This document shows, one piece after another, positions 45,140 to 52,963 of a stretch of 64,000 nt of DNA. The translations under genes and the position numbers were made by a program. Numbering within the stretch: position 1 is the first letter of the stretch; every line of letters starts with the position of its first letter. Origin of the DNA: an uncultured Eubacterium sp. (GTDB lineage Bacteria > Bacillota > Clostridia > Lachnospirales > Lachnospiraceae). The stretch spans positions 1 through 64,000 of the forward strand of contig CAKREC010000005.1 in the NCBI GenBank assembly GCA_934316925.1, in the 5' to 3' direction. The notes beneath the pieces were generated by a model that saw only the letters and a list, made by a program, of their open reading frames with translations, made no database searches and was not told the DNA's origin.

Positions 45140-46225
45140 TTACTTAATTTCTTCGCAAATCGCATCACCCATCTCTTTGGTACCAAGAAGAGTTTTGCCT
45201 TCATCCATAATATCTACGGTACGCAGACCCTTTTTCAGGACTGCTTTAACTGCATTTTCAACCGCATCTGCTTCTTTCTGTAAATTGAAAGAATATCTCA
45301 GCATCATTGCTGCGGAAAGGATCGTAGCGATCGGATTTGCCTTGTTCTGTCCTGCAATATCCGGAGCTGATCCATGACTTGGCTCATACATACCAAAGGT
45401 TCCTTCTGCCAGGCTCGCCGAAGCCAGCATGCCAAGAGATCCGGTCACCATACTTGCCTCATCAGACAAAATGTCTCCAAACATATTTTCCGTCAGGATA
45501 ACATCAAACTGCTTTGGATCTCTTACGATCTGCATTGCACAACTGTCTACAAGCATATCGGTCAGTTCGACTTCTGGATAATCTTTGCTGACTTCTTTTA
45601 CTACTTTGCTCCAAAGTCTTGAAGAATCCAATACATTTGCTTTGTCAACACTGCATACCTTTTTGCGGCGCTTCATAGCAATCTCAAATGCCTGTACCGC
45701 AATACGACGAATCTCATTCTCGTTATATGTCAAAGTATCCACCGCAGTCATAACACCATCCACTTCTTTGGTGTATCTCTCGCCAAAATACAAACCGCCG
45801 GTAAGCTCTCTCGCAAATATGAAGTCAAAGCCGCCTTCCACGATCTCTTCTTTCAATGGGCACGCTCCACTCAGGTCTTCAAATAAAATTGCCGGGCGCA
45901 GATTGCAAAAAAGTCCCAGACCCTTTCTCATTTTCAAAAGTCCGGCTTCCGGTCTTTTATCTGGCGGCAGCTGATACCAGCTGTCAATTCCGACTCGTCC
46001 GCCTACCGAACCCAACAAGATCGAATCACTTTTTCCTGCTTTTTCCAAAGTCTCATCGGTCAAAGGTTCACCAAATTTATCAATCGAACATCCACCCATG
46101 TACAGGGTTTCATACTGAAAAGAATGTCCATAAACCTTTCCAACCTGATCTAAAACTTTTACCGCTTCTGCTACAATTTCAGGGCCAATACCGTCACCTG
46201 GAATAACCGCGATGTTATACTGCAT
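45140..46225 (-). CDS. leuB: 3-isopropylmalate dehydrogenase
   Basis: Oxidative decarboxylation step of leucine synthesis. The 361 residues include [12 protein letters not shown], substrate region [17 protein letters not shown], and the C-terminal [17 protein letters not shown]. It opens the leuB-ilvD-ilvB-serC-serA operon. No leuA, leuC or leuD is in the window. Confidence 0.96.
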   Translation of the reverse strand: MQYNIAVIPGDGIGPEIVAEAVKVLDQVGKVYGHSFQYETLYMGGCSIDKFGEPLTDETLEKAGKSDSILLGSVGGRVGIDSWYQLPPDKRPEAGLLKMRKGLGLFCNLRPAILFEDLSGACPLKEEIVEGGFDFIFARELTGGLYFGERYTKEVDGVMTAVDTLTYNENEIRRIAVQAFEIAMKRRKKVCSVDKANVLDSSRLWSKVVKEVSKDYPEVELTDMLVDSCAMQIVRDPKQFDVILTENMFGDILSDEASMVTGSLGMLASASLAEGTFGMYEPSHGSAPDIAGQNKANPIATILSAAMMLRYSFNLQKEADAVENAVKAVLKKGLRTVDIMDEGKTLLGTKEMGDAICEEIK

Positions 46226-46285
46226 ATATCTGATGCCTCCATTCCCATGTTCTCATTTTGGGTATATTTTCCCTCATAATTTCTA

Positions 46286-46315
46286 AGTATAAAACAAGTC
46301 AGCACTCTGTGTCAA
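46286..46315 (-). promoter_or_regulatory. Sigma-A promoter of leuB operon, nested in a terminator
   Basis: Minus strand: perfect TTGACA (46315-46310), 18-base spacer, TATACT (46291-46286). The -35 lies at the loop of the upstream terminator hairpin and the spacer contains its second arm. The expected RNA start is about 55 bases before the leuB ATG. Confidence 0.72.
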
Positions 46316-46323
46316 GTGCTGAC
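46298..46323 (-). terminator. Terminator of the permease gene
   Basis: Minus strand GTCAGCACT/AGTGCTGAC forms a perfect 9-bp stem with an 8-base loop, followed by TTGTTTTAT. It lies 25 bases after the permease stop. The same bases include the leuB -35 and most of its spacer. Confidence 0.82.
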
Positions 46324-46348
46324 CTGTTTGCAATGTCTTTCTATTCTA

Positions 46349-47218
46349 TTAAAATGCGATATGAAAAGCGTCGATCAAGATCCCCCATATCACGCTTGTC
46401 ACATAAACAAAAAGCAGGATCCCCGCATTTTGTTTTGGATGTTTTTTGTTCATACGGCACAAAAGCAGAGTTCCAACACCCGCTCCTGCCAGCAGTCCGG
46501 TCATCATCGCCCCGGCTCCTATCATTCCTTCCAGATACAACTGAGTGATCACAACCGAAGCGGCACAGTTCGGGATCATGCCGATCACACCGGCAATCAG
46601 CTGCCCCACCACTGGCATATTCAGTACAAGAGCGGCAATATTCTCCGTGCCTACCCCCTCAATGACTCCATTTAAAATTACCGAGATCACAAAGATGAAC
46701 AGAACAATATGCAAGGTATGGCGCAAAGAGGAAACCAGAATACCCTCATCGCATCCACAATGTTCGTTTTCACACATTGTATGAATGTTTTTGTAGCGAA
46801 GTTCCCGGTTGAAAATTCCATGGTAGATAAAATCCATCACAAAGCCGGTAACTATACCCAGCACCATCTTGGTCAATAAAATCTTTACAATTGTAACAAC
46901 CGGCACCGAACTGGAAATAAATATCGGCAGCATCTCATCCGAAGTCGATAAAAACACCGCCACCAGCGTACCTGCCGTGATCAGACCGCCAGCATACAGA
47001 TTGGATGCCGCTGCAGAAAAACCACACTGCGGAAAGACTCCCAGTATCCCGCCGAATAACGGTCCTGCCTTTCCAGCCTTGCGGATCACAGCCTGAGTCT
47101 TACTTCCGGTTTTGTGTTCCAGCCATTCCATCGCCAGATATGTTATAAATAAAAACGGGATCAACTTGATCGTATCCAGAAAACCATCCAGAATAATATC
47201 GGTTAAAAATTCTATCAT
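46349..47218 (-). CDS. Putative ArsP_2-type membrane permease
   Basis: Polytopic membrane protein with about eight hydrophobic segments in 289 residues. Repeated glycine-rich loops such as GILGVFPQCGFSAAASNLYAGG and VIGMIPNCAASVVITQLYLEG resemble the ArsP_2 permease group, often named putative manganese or arsenic transporters. A His/Cys-rich loop CENEHCGCDEG may bind metal. Substrate is not certain. It follows the FakA-like gene by 8 bases and is ended by a terminator. Confidence 0.7.
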   Translation of the reverse strand: MIEFLTDIILDGFLDTIKLIPFLFITYLAMEWLEHKTGSKTQAVIRKAGKAGPLFGGILGVFPQCGFSAAASNLYAGGLITAGTLVAVFLSTSDEMLPIFISSSVPVVTIVKILLTKMVLGIVTGFVMDFIYHGIFNRELRYKNIHTMCENEHCGCDEGILVSSLRHTLHIVLFIFVISVILNGVIEGVGTENIAALVLNMPVVGQLIAGVIGMIPNCAASVVITQLYLEGMIGAGAMMTGLLAGAGVGTLLLCRMNKKHPKQNAGILLFVYVTSVIWGILIDAFHIAF

Positions 47219-47226
47219 AATTTAAA

Positions 47227-48906
47227 TCACTCCACAGATACGAAGTAATAGTATATCGGTTGTCCTCCATACTGAACTTCCACTTCAACATCCGGATATT
47301 CTTCCATCACCTGACTGGCGATTGCTTCTGCATCGGATTCATTTCCTTCTTCTCCATAATAAATGGTGACTAATTCTGAATCTTCATCCAGCATGATCTT
47401 CAGCAGATCCACTGTTGTGGAAATCACATCCGTACCTACCGTTTCAATCGTCTTGTCACTAAGTCCCATGATGTCGCCGGCATTGATCTGTTTGCCGTCA
47501 ATCGTAGTATCACGTACCGCATAGGTAACCTGTCCGGATTTGACTCCCGACATCGACTCAGCCATCGCCGCCTCATTCTCTTCCGCCGATACGCCATCAA
47601 GGAATCCCAGCATCGCTCCGATTCCCTGTGGGATATTTTTGGTAGGGATCACTACGACGTTTTTATCTTCTGTCAGCTCACGTGCCTGTTCTGCAGCCAG
47701 AATAATATTGGAATTATTCGGCAGGACAAAAATATTGTCTGCGTTGACCTTGGCAACTGCAGCCAGAATGTCTTCCGTACTTGGATTCATCGTCTGTCCG
47801 CCCTCAATAATGCAGTCAACACCGAGATCTTTAAACACTTCACTCAGGCCATCTCCTACCGACACACTGATAAAGCCATTTTCCTTTCGAGGCTGTTCTT
47901 TTGATGTCTCCTGTTCTTGCTGCTCCTTCTGTTCTGCTGCAAACAGGCGTTCATTGTGTTCTTCTCTCATGTTGTCAATCTTCATATTGGTCAACGCGCC
48001 ATAAGATAAGCCTTTTTGGATCGCCATTCCGGGATCATTGGTATGCACATGCACTTTGACAATATCATCATCTGCCACGCATACGATCGAATCTCCGATC
48101 GACTCCAGATAAGCTTTAAATTCACGTTCATCCTTTGCAGAGAAATCACGATCCAGCATCACAATAAACTCTGTGCAGTATCCAAATTTGATATCTGCAT
48201 CTGCGATCGCTTCTCTCTTTGCACCCTGAGAAGAAGGTGCCGCACCCGATGATGGTGCAGATGATGGTGCAACGGTAGCGTTGACATCCTTGCCAAGAAG
48301 ACAATCATACGCGCCCTCAAGGATGGTAAGGAGTCCCTCTCCACCAGAATCTACAACGCCTGCTTCTTTGAGTACCGGTAGCATATCCGGTGTCGTGTCC
48401 AGCACATCACGCATATGAAGCAAAACATAATTCACGAACTCAACCAGATTATCCGTCGTTTCTGCCATCTCCAGTGCCTTTTTAGCACCGCCTCTGGCCA
48501 CGGTAAGGATGGTACCCTCTTTCGGCTTCATAACCGCTTTATACGCAGACTCAACTGCTTTATCAAACGATTTAGCCAACACCGGTACTGTAACCTCTGT
48601 TTCCTTGGAAACCACCTTGGTAAAGCCTCGCAGAAGCTGTGAAAGGATTACACCGGAATTTCCTCTTGCACCGCGAAGAGAACCACTGGATATTGCTTTG
48701 CACAAAAGTCCCATATCAGGCTCTGCGACAGCAGCCACTTCTCTGGCAGCGGACATGATCGTCATTGTCATGTTCGTGCCTGTATCTCCATCCGGAACAG
48801 GAAAAACATTCAAGTCATTTATATATTCTTTTTTTGCATCCAATGAATTGGCGCCAGCCAAAAAACACTTCTGAACCATTGATGCATCAATTGATTTAAT
48901 AATCAC
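47227..48906 (-). CDS. DAK2/DegV-type fatty acid kinase (FakA-like)
   Basis: Fatty-acid kinase catalytic protein of the FakA/YloV family, which phosphorylates FakB-bound fatty acids. The 559 residues have an N-terminal DhaL-like domain with FPVPDGDTGTNMTMTI and RGARGNSGVILSQLLRGF (Mg-ATP site). The middle and C-terminal domains include GQTMNPSTEDILAAV. No FakB gene is adjacent. It is probably cotranscribed with the upstream Asp23 gene. Confidence 0.9.
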   Translation of the reverse strand: MIIKSIDASMVQKCFLAGANSLDAKKEYINDLNVFPVPDGDTGTNMTMTIMSAAREVAAVAEPDMGLLCKAISSGSLRGARGNSGVILSQLLRGFTKVVSKETEVTVPVLAKSFDKAVESAYKAVMKPKEGTILTVARGGAKKALEMAETTDNLVEFVNYVLLHMRDVLDTTPDMLPVLKEAGVVDSGGEGLLTILEGAYDCLLGKDVNATVAPSSAPSSGAAPSSQGAKREAIADADIKFGYCTEFIVMLDRDFSAKDEREFKAYLESIGDSIVCVADDDIVKVHVHTNDPGMAIQKGLSYGALTNMKIDNMREEHNERLFAAEQKEQQEQETSKEQPRKENGFISVSVGDGLSEVFKDLGVDCIIEGGQTMNPSTEDILAAVAKVNADNIFVLPNNSNIILAAEQARELTEDKNVVVIPTKNIPQGIGAMLGFLDGVSAEENEAAMAESMSGVKSGQVTYAVRDTTIDGKQINAGDIMGLSDKTIETVGTDVISTTVDLLKIMLDEDSELVTIYYGEEGNESDAEAIASQVMEEYPDVEVEVQYGGQPIYYYFVSVE

Positions 48907-48949
48907 AAAAATATGCCTCCAATAACCTCATAAATTATCTCTTATGCAG

Positions 48950-49306
48950 TTAGTCCACTACGCGGACACCTTCTACACAAACAACGATTTTACCAACTTC
49001 CATACCGGTAAACTCTTCTACCTTATACTTCACATTATCTACCAGATTTTTTGCCACCGCTATAATACTCACGCCATATGCCACAATAATATGAAGTTCA
49101 ATCGACAACCGATGATCCACGATCTCGACATCAACACCTTTGCGGATACTATCTTTTTTCAAAAGTCTTGCCAGATCATCCTTCATATTTACGGATGCCA
49201 TGCCAACAACCCCAAAGCACTCTACCGCAGCAGAGCCTGCATATTTTGCAAGTACCTCTTCATCTACTACAATTGTTCCATTTTCTGTGTCCATCTGACC
49301 TTTCAT
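48950..49306 (-). CDS. Asp23/Gls24 family envelope protein
   Basis: Small Asp23/Gls24 (YloU-type) protein, usually next to the FakA/YloV gene. The start is ATG 49306 (MKGQMDTENGTIVVDEEVL), with GGAGGGG upstream; the GTG at 49324 lacks spacing. The 118 residues contain GTIVVDEEVLAKYAGSAA, GVVGMA and a C-terminal YKVEEFTGMEVGKIVVCV. It is likely the first gene of the operon. Confidence 0.9.
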   Translation of the reverse strand: MKGQMDTENGTIVVDEEVLAKYAGSAAVECFGVVGMASVNMKDDLARLLKKDSIRKGVDVEIVDHRLSIELHIIVAYGVSIIAVAKNLVDNVKYKVEEFTGMEVGKIVVCVEGVRVVD

Positions 49307-49349
49307 GGGATCCCCTCCAATCACGTTTCTTCACAAAAATCATAGAGAT

Positions 49350-49378
49350 ATTTTACACTATCCCGTATAAAAAAGCAA
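49350..49378 (-). promoter_or_regulatory. Sigma-A promoter of the Asp23-FakA operon
   Basis: Minus strand: TTGCTT (49378-49373), 17-base spacer, TAAAAT (49355-49350). It lies about 45 bases before the Asp23 ATG, in the divergent gap shared with the small plus-strand ORF. Confidence 0.62.
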
Positions 49379-49399
49379 ATCAATTCCCAATTCTGCACA

Positions 49400-49405
49400 T
49401 ATAAT
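49400..49405 (+). promoter_or_regulatory. Perfect -10 box upstream of the 47-residue ORF
   Basis: TATAAT lies 31 bases before the ATG at 49437. No convincing -35 was found at 16-18 bases, so the promoter may need an activator or be weak. Confidence 0.4.
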
Positions 49406-49436
49406 ACAATTAAGAAAATTTCATCAGGAGCAAACC

Positions 49437-49580
49437 ATGAAGAGACTCTTTGGCTTCATCCTTTTCTGGATCGGCATTGGAATGTGTATTATGCTCTTTT
49501 TACATCGCGGGCTTCTTGCCATCGGTATTATTATTGCCTGTCTTGTCCTTGGCTATAATCTCTTTACCGATTGTAAATAA
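49437..49580 (+). CDS. Small two-helix membrane protein, 47 residues
   Basis: Short ORF starting ATG at 49437 with AGGAG 7 bases upstream and ending TAA at 49580. The product begins MKRLFGFILFWIGIGM and is almost wholly hydrophobic, with two likely helices (about 4-21 and 26-42) joined by HRG and a polar tail FTDCK. It has its own -10 and a shared terminator. I do not recognise the family; similar tiny helical-hairpin proteins are common in clostridia. Confidence 0.72.
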   Translation: MKRLFGFILFWIGIGMCIMLFLHRGLLAIGIIIACLVLGYNLFTDCK

Positions 49581-49581
49581 C

Positions 49582-49618
49582 AAAGGGTCCAATGAGATAA
49601 CTTCTCACCGGGCCCTTC
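49582..49618. terminator. Shared terminator between small ORF and rpmB
   Basis: Long imperfect hairpin: outer arms AAGGGTCC/GGGCCCTT (one wobble), two mismatches, inner TGAGA/TCTCA. On the minus strand it is followed by TTTGTTATTT, a good tail for rpmB; the plus-strand tail is weaker. Confidence 0.7.
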
Positions 49619-49651
49619 TTAGCCATATACAATTCATAAATCCTTGTAAAT

Positions 49652-49837
49652 CTATGCTCTTTCTACTTTGCCAGAACGAAGGCATGAAGTACATACATAC
49701 TCTTTCTTTGTACCACCGTTTACCTTAACTCTTACAGATTTTAAATTGGATTTCCAAATCTTATTGCTTCTTCTATGAGAGTGGCTGACAGCGTTACCAA
49801 AATGTACGCCTTTTCCACATACTGCACATTTAGCCAT
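49652..49837 (-). CDS. rpmB: 50S ribosomal protein L28
   Basis: Large-subunit ribosomal protein. The 61 residues have the zinc-type CxxC pairs (CAVCGK and CTSCLR) and the conserved GNAVSHSHRRSNKIWKSNL. It has its own promoter and an unusually long leader of about 80 bases. The ATG follows GAAGGAGGTGC. Confidence 0.97.
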   Translation of the reverse strand: MAKCAVCGKGVHFGNAVSHSHRRSNKIWKSNLKSVRVKVNGGTKKEYVCTSCLRSGKVERA

Positions 49838-49925
49838 GAAAGCACCTCCTTCTGTATCATTGGATCAAATTTAATTCGTATGTCTCTATAAAAAATTTAT
49901 CTTTCTCACACACGACAACACGAAT

Positions 49926-49954
49926 ATTCTAGCAAAAATCATTTGCTTTTGCAA
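49926..49954 (-). promoter_or_regulatory. Sigma-A promoter of rpmB
   Basis: Minus strand: TTGCAA (49954-49949), 17-base spacer, TAGAAT (49931-49926) with TGC before the -10 (extended). Gives a leader of about 80 bases before the rpmB ATG. Confidence 0.75.
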
Positions 49955-49978
49955 GTAAAATTTTTATTTTTTTTATTT

Positions 49979-50362
49979 CTATTCTTCTTCAGCAGAATCT
50001 TCGCCTTTTTTCGTAAATTTATCAATAAAATCCGGCACCATATCCAGCACCTTAGTAATGCCATCCTGATTTTTTACATTCACTAATTTGCAGGTTCCAT
50101 TTTTCACAACCAGCACTGCGCTCGGCTGCATCTTTCCACCCATACCGCCGCCACCATTGTTCTTGCTGACTTTGCCGTTGGAATTTGTGGCGTCATTGGC
50201 AAATGCGCCTGCAGCCACTCCAAAGCTCACATCAACCAATGGAAGAATGATCGTTCCATCTTCAAAGCGAACCGCGTCACCTACTACCGTCTTTGTTGTA
50301 ACAAACGTGTCCATCCCTTTAAATAAAGATTCTACTGTACTGTTAAAGTTATTATCTGCCAT
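49979..50362 (-). CDS. gerW: Spore protein GerW (YtfJ family)
   Basis: Spore-associated protein needed for germination in Bacillus. The 127 residues have FKGMDTFVTTKTVVGDAVRF, a glycine-rich insert NNGGGGMGGKMQPSAVLVV and a charged tail, all family-like. It begins 1 base after the DUF2953 gene stop, matching the Bacillus ytfI-ytfJ pair. Confidence 0.92.
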   Translation of the reverse strand: MADNNFNSTVESLFKGMDTFVTTKTVVGDAVRFEDGTIILPLVDVSFGVAAGAFANDATNSNGKVSKNNGGGGMGGKMQPSAVLVVKNGTCKLVNVKNQDGITKVLDMVPDFIDKFTKKGEDSAEEE

Positions 50363-50363
50363 C

Positions 50364-51122
50364 TTATTTACCTCCTTTATGATGATTCCATACTTTCCAT
50401 AATCTCATAATATCTTTATCTTCATATATTCGAAGTGCAATGAAGATCAAATACAGGATCTGTAATCTTCCCTTTATACTTACATCGACATATAAGATTT
50501 TTTCCTCAAAATCAGGGGAAACCTGTAGATTCTCCTGATACACCACCGGAAACAAGCTGATGATCCCGGTAAGCATTCCGGTATCTGCCGGATCACCTGT
50601 GCCAAAACGTATCTCTCCCCGCAGTTTTTTCGGTTTTAGATAATTTAGCAAAAAAACCATTTCCTCGTATAACCGTCGGATTCCCCTGCGATTTTTTTCA
50701 TTTCTAATAAAATCTATTATACTAGATACCGTATCAAATGAAAAGTCGTTTTTTCGTTTTGACGTCCCATCTTTCTTTTCCTTGATTTTTTCTTTTGGAG
50801 CTTCCTGCTTTTCTTTTTTTAGCCGTTTCGTATCCGAAGATATACTCTTTTGTTTCTTTTTTGTTTTATTTCCTGTGATTTTTTTCAGCGGTATCCCCAA
50901 CACACGCACCTGGATATCATCCGAATCCATTCTCTTACTTAGTGTAAAAAAATGGAGCATCCAGGAAACACGGAATTGATATGCCAGCGAACCCGACTGA
51001 TAAAAAGAAGCCTCATAGCGTACCGGCACACTGAGCATCAATGCCAGCAGAACAAAAGCCAGCCCAATCACATAGCACAAGATCAGCAGTATTATTTTTA
51101 GTATTGCCAAAAATACAGACAT
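50364..51122 (-). CDS. DUF2953 membrane protein (YtfI-like)
   Basis: Membrane-anchored protein of unknown function, paired with gerW in many spore formers. It has 252 residues: an N-terminal membrane helix (about 5-30), a long Lys-rich stretch (about 85-120), and the C-terminal region KKLRGEIRFGTGDPADTGMLTG, the family core. A sporulation link is inferred from the conserved pairing. Confidence 0.8.
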   Translation of the reverse strand: MSVFLAILKIILLILCYVIGLAFVLLALMLSVPVRYEASFYQSGSLAYQFRVSWMLHFFTLSKRMDSDDIQVRVLGIPLKKITGNKTKKKQKSISSDTKRLKKEKQEAPKEKIKEKKDGTSKRKNDFSFDTVSSIIDFIRNEKNRRGIRRLYEEMVFLLNYLKPKKLRGEIRFGTGDPADTGMLTGIISLFPVVYQENLQVSPDFEEKILYVDVSIKGRLQILYLIFIALRIYEDKDIMRLWKVWNHHKGGK

Positions 51123-51140
51123 GGGCTCACTCCTTCTTTA

Positions 51141-51494
51141 TTATTTTTCAAAATCTTCTTTCCTAAAAATATGGTGCAGGTCTGCTTTTTCATCAAGCGC
51201 CAGTTTCTCCTGTATGATCGTTTGCACAACATCGATTGCTGCTTCTCTGGTCGAAGTCAATCCTACTATGTAAAAATCCTGGCTTTGATAGTGTCGAAAA
51301 AACATTTGTTTACATTCCATAATGTCAAACAAATTTTCCGGATTTGCAGCCAAAGCCACAATATAATAGCTGCCCTTCCACAACCGGACTGTCTTTTTCC
51401 AATCCCGGTAACATTCCTCCACTCTTTTTTTACATCGATTTGGTCGTTCTGATACCATCTCATCCATATACAGTTGTTGATACCAGTATATCAT
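51141..51494 (-). CDS. Hypothetical 117-residue protein
   Basis: I do not recognise this family. The sequence is soluble and aromatic-rich (MIYWYQQLYMDEM), with a beta-type core SYYIVALAANPENLFDIM and DFYIVGLTSTREAAIDVVQ that suggests a small alpha/beta fold. It starts 4 bases after the next unknown gene, with AGGAG upstream, so the two are probably translated together. It precedes the DUF2953-gerW pair. Confidence 0.75.
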   Translation of the reverse strand: MIYWYQQLYMDEMVSERPNRCKKRVEECYRDWKKTVRLWKGSYYIVALAANPENLFDIMECKQMFFRHYQSQDFYIVGLTSTREAAIDVVQTIIQEKLALDEKADLHHIFRKEDFEK

Positions 51495-51498
51495 ATCA

Positions 51499-52899
51499 TC
51501 ACTCCTGCATTAAATCCTGCAATATTTTTATAACAACGTATTTTTCTGCTTTATCCTGGCAGCCAAACAAATTCAACCGGATATATTCATCTACTTCACT
51601 TGATTTTGTGTAGAGCATCGGCAGTTTTTCCAATATTTTACTCATAGTCGCTCTCTTTACCGGTTTTGAGCGATTCTGAAGATCGTTTTCCAATGCTTCC
51701 AGCAATTCCTTTGTTTTTAACTCTACATAAGATGTGTCTGCCAGTTCCTGACTTGCCGCCTTTTCCAGATCGATAAACAAGCTGTCCGACAATAAGTTAG
51801 CAACAAGTGAAAATACATTGATCGGCTCCCTGAGGCCAAGTGAACTCAACTCATTTGCATAAGTGCTCTTAACTTCAAAAAGCACAGACTCCAGATAACT
51901 GGTCTTTTCTACCAGCGGTTCAATCCTTCCCTCCAGCGGTGTCAGCATAGATTCCATGTACTGTCCCTTTGCCAGACATACCCAGATACTCCGGCAAGCC
52001 TGGATCAGCTTAGAATCCGGATCCAAATATGGTCGTAACACCGTCATCGCGTACATTCCATTTACCACTTTTTGCATCGAATAGTAAAAATCCGTGATCT
52101 CCAAAATATATTTTGCCGCCTGTTCCAACACCGTTGCAAGATGCTCATATCCATCCGCATCCATTTTCGCATAATCAGCCTGTTCCAGCTCATCCATTGC
52201 TTTTTGCAATACAGAGTCTTTTTCCAATGTCATAGACGGCTGATAGATCATCGCTGATGTTGATAACATATATACAAAATCATCCAGACTGCTCTTTGGT
52301 CCATCTTTATATAACGTCAGTGCCTCTTTGATCCGCTCAAATAGTTTTGTCCTCGTCATATGTACCGGGATCTGCCCCATAACCATATTGATCTTATCCC
52401 GAACTACGCTATTGTCCTTGTCGCTGTATAAATACTGTGACAAATCCTGCATAAAAGCTTCTTCTGAAATTTCCGATAATTTTTCCGTCAATTCCTTTTC
52501 CGGAATGAACTTGTATTCCATGCGGTTGAGCACATACTCGTACACGATCATACGATCGGTATACGCAGTATACAGATCCATCTTGTTTGTAATATTGTTG
52601 CGTAATTTATTCAGCCTTTCCACAAGCGCATCCGGATCTTCTACCATATCTGTCCCCAGTTTTTCCAGCCCGCTTCGGATAAAGTCAAGGGCCTCTCCCT
52701 CTTCCTCGGCAAATTTTCGTTTTCCCTCTGCCAACTCTTCTGTAAACATGTATGCTGAAAAGGTGAGTTCCAGTGCCCCATACTCACCATATGTGCTCTG
52801 CAAGATTTCACAATACTGCGGCAGATTTTTTTCAAGATTCTTTCCATCCTGTATTTCATGCAATAATTTTTTCACAGTTTTTCCTTTCTCTCTATACAA
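51499..52899 (-). CDS. Hypothetical all-helical protein, about 466 residues
   Basis: Not recognised. It is acidic, almost fully helical, and has no signal peptide or long membrane segment. The start is uncertain: TTG 52899 has a strong GGAGG 5 bases upstream, while GTG 52875 has AAAGGA. The frame also extends to 52932. The sequence has no visible catalytic motif; Leu-, Glu- and Tyr-rich helices suggest a scaffold or adaptor. It lies between a large glycosyltransferase and the small unknown gene. Confidence 0.72.
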   Translation of the reverse strand: MYREKGKTVKKLLHEIQDGKNLEKNLPQYCEILQSTYGEYGALELTFSAYMFTEELAEGKRKFAEEEGEALDFIRSGLEKLGTDMVEDPDALVERLNKLRNNITNKMDLYTAYTDRMIVYEYVLNRMEYKFIPEKELTEKLSEISEEAFMQDLSQYLYSDKDNSVVRDKINMVMGQIPVHMTRTKLFERIKEALTLYKDGPKSSLDDFVYMLSTSAMIYQPSMTLEKDSVLQKAMDELEQADYAKMDADGYEHLATVLEQAAKYILEITDFYYSMQKVVNGMYAMTVLRPYLDPDSKLIQACRSIWVCLAKGQYMESMLTPLEGRIEPLVEKTSYLESVLFEVKSTYANELSSLGLREPINVFSLVANLLSDSLFIDLEKAASQELADTSYVELKTKELLEALENDLQNRSKPVKRATMSKILEKLPMLYTKSSEVDEYIRLNLFGCQDKAEKYVVIKILQDLMQE

Positions 52900-52963
52900 T
52901 GTAACCTCCCCCTCGCATTGGCAAGGTGGCAAGTCATTGAAACCATCTTAAAATATCATTTTA

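Noticed and set aside
46226-46297. CodY box or T-box leader before leuB
   Set aside because: The best CodY-like match has about five or more mismatches, and the leader of about 55 bases is too short for a T-box.
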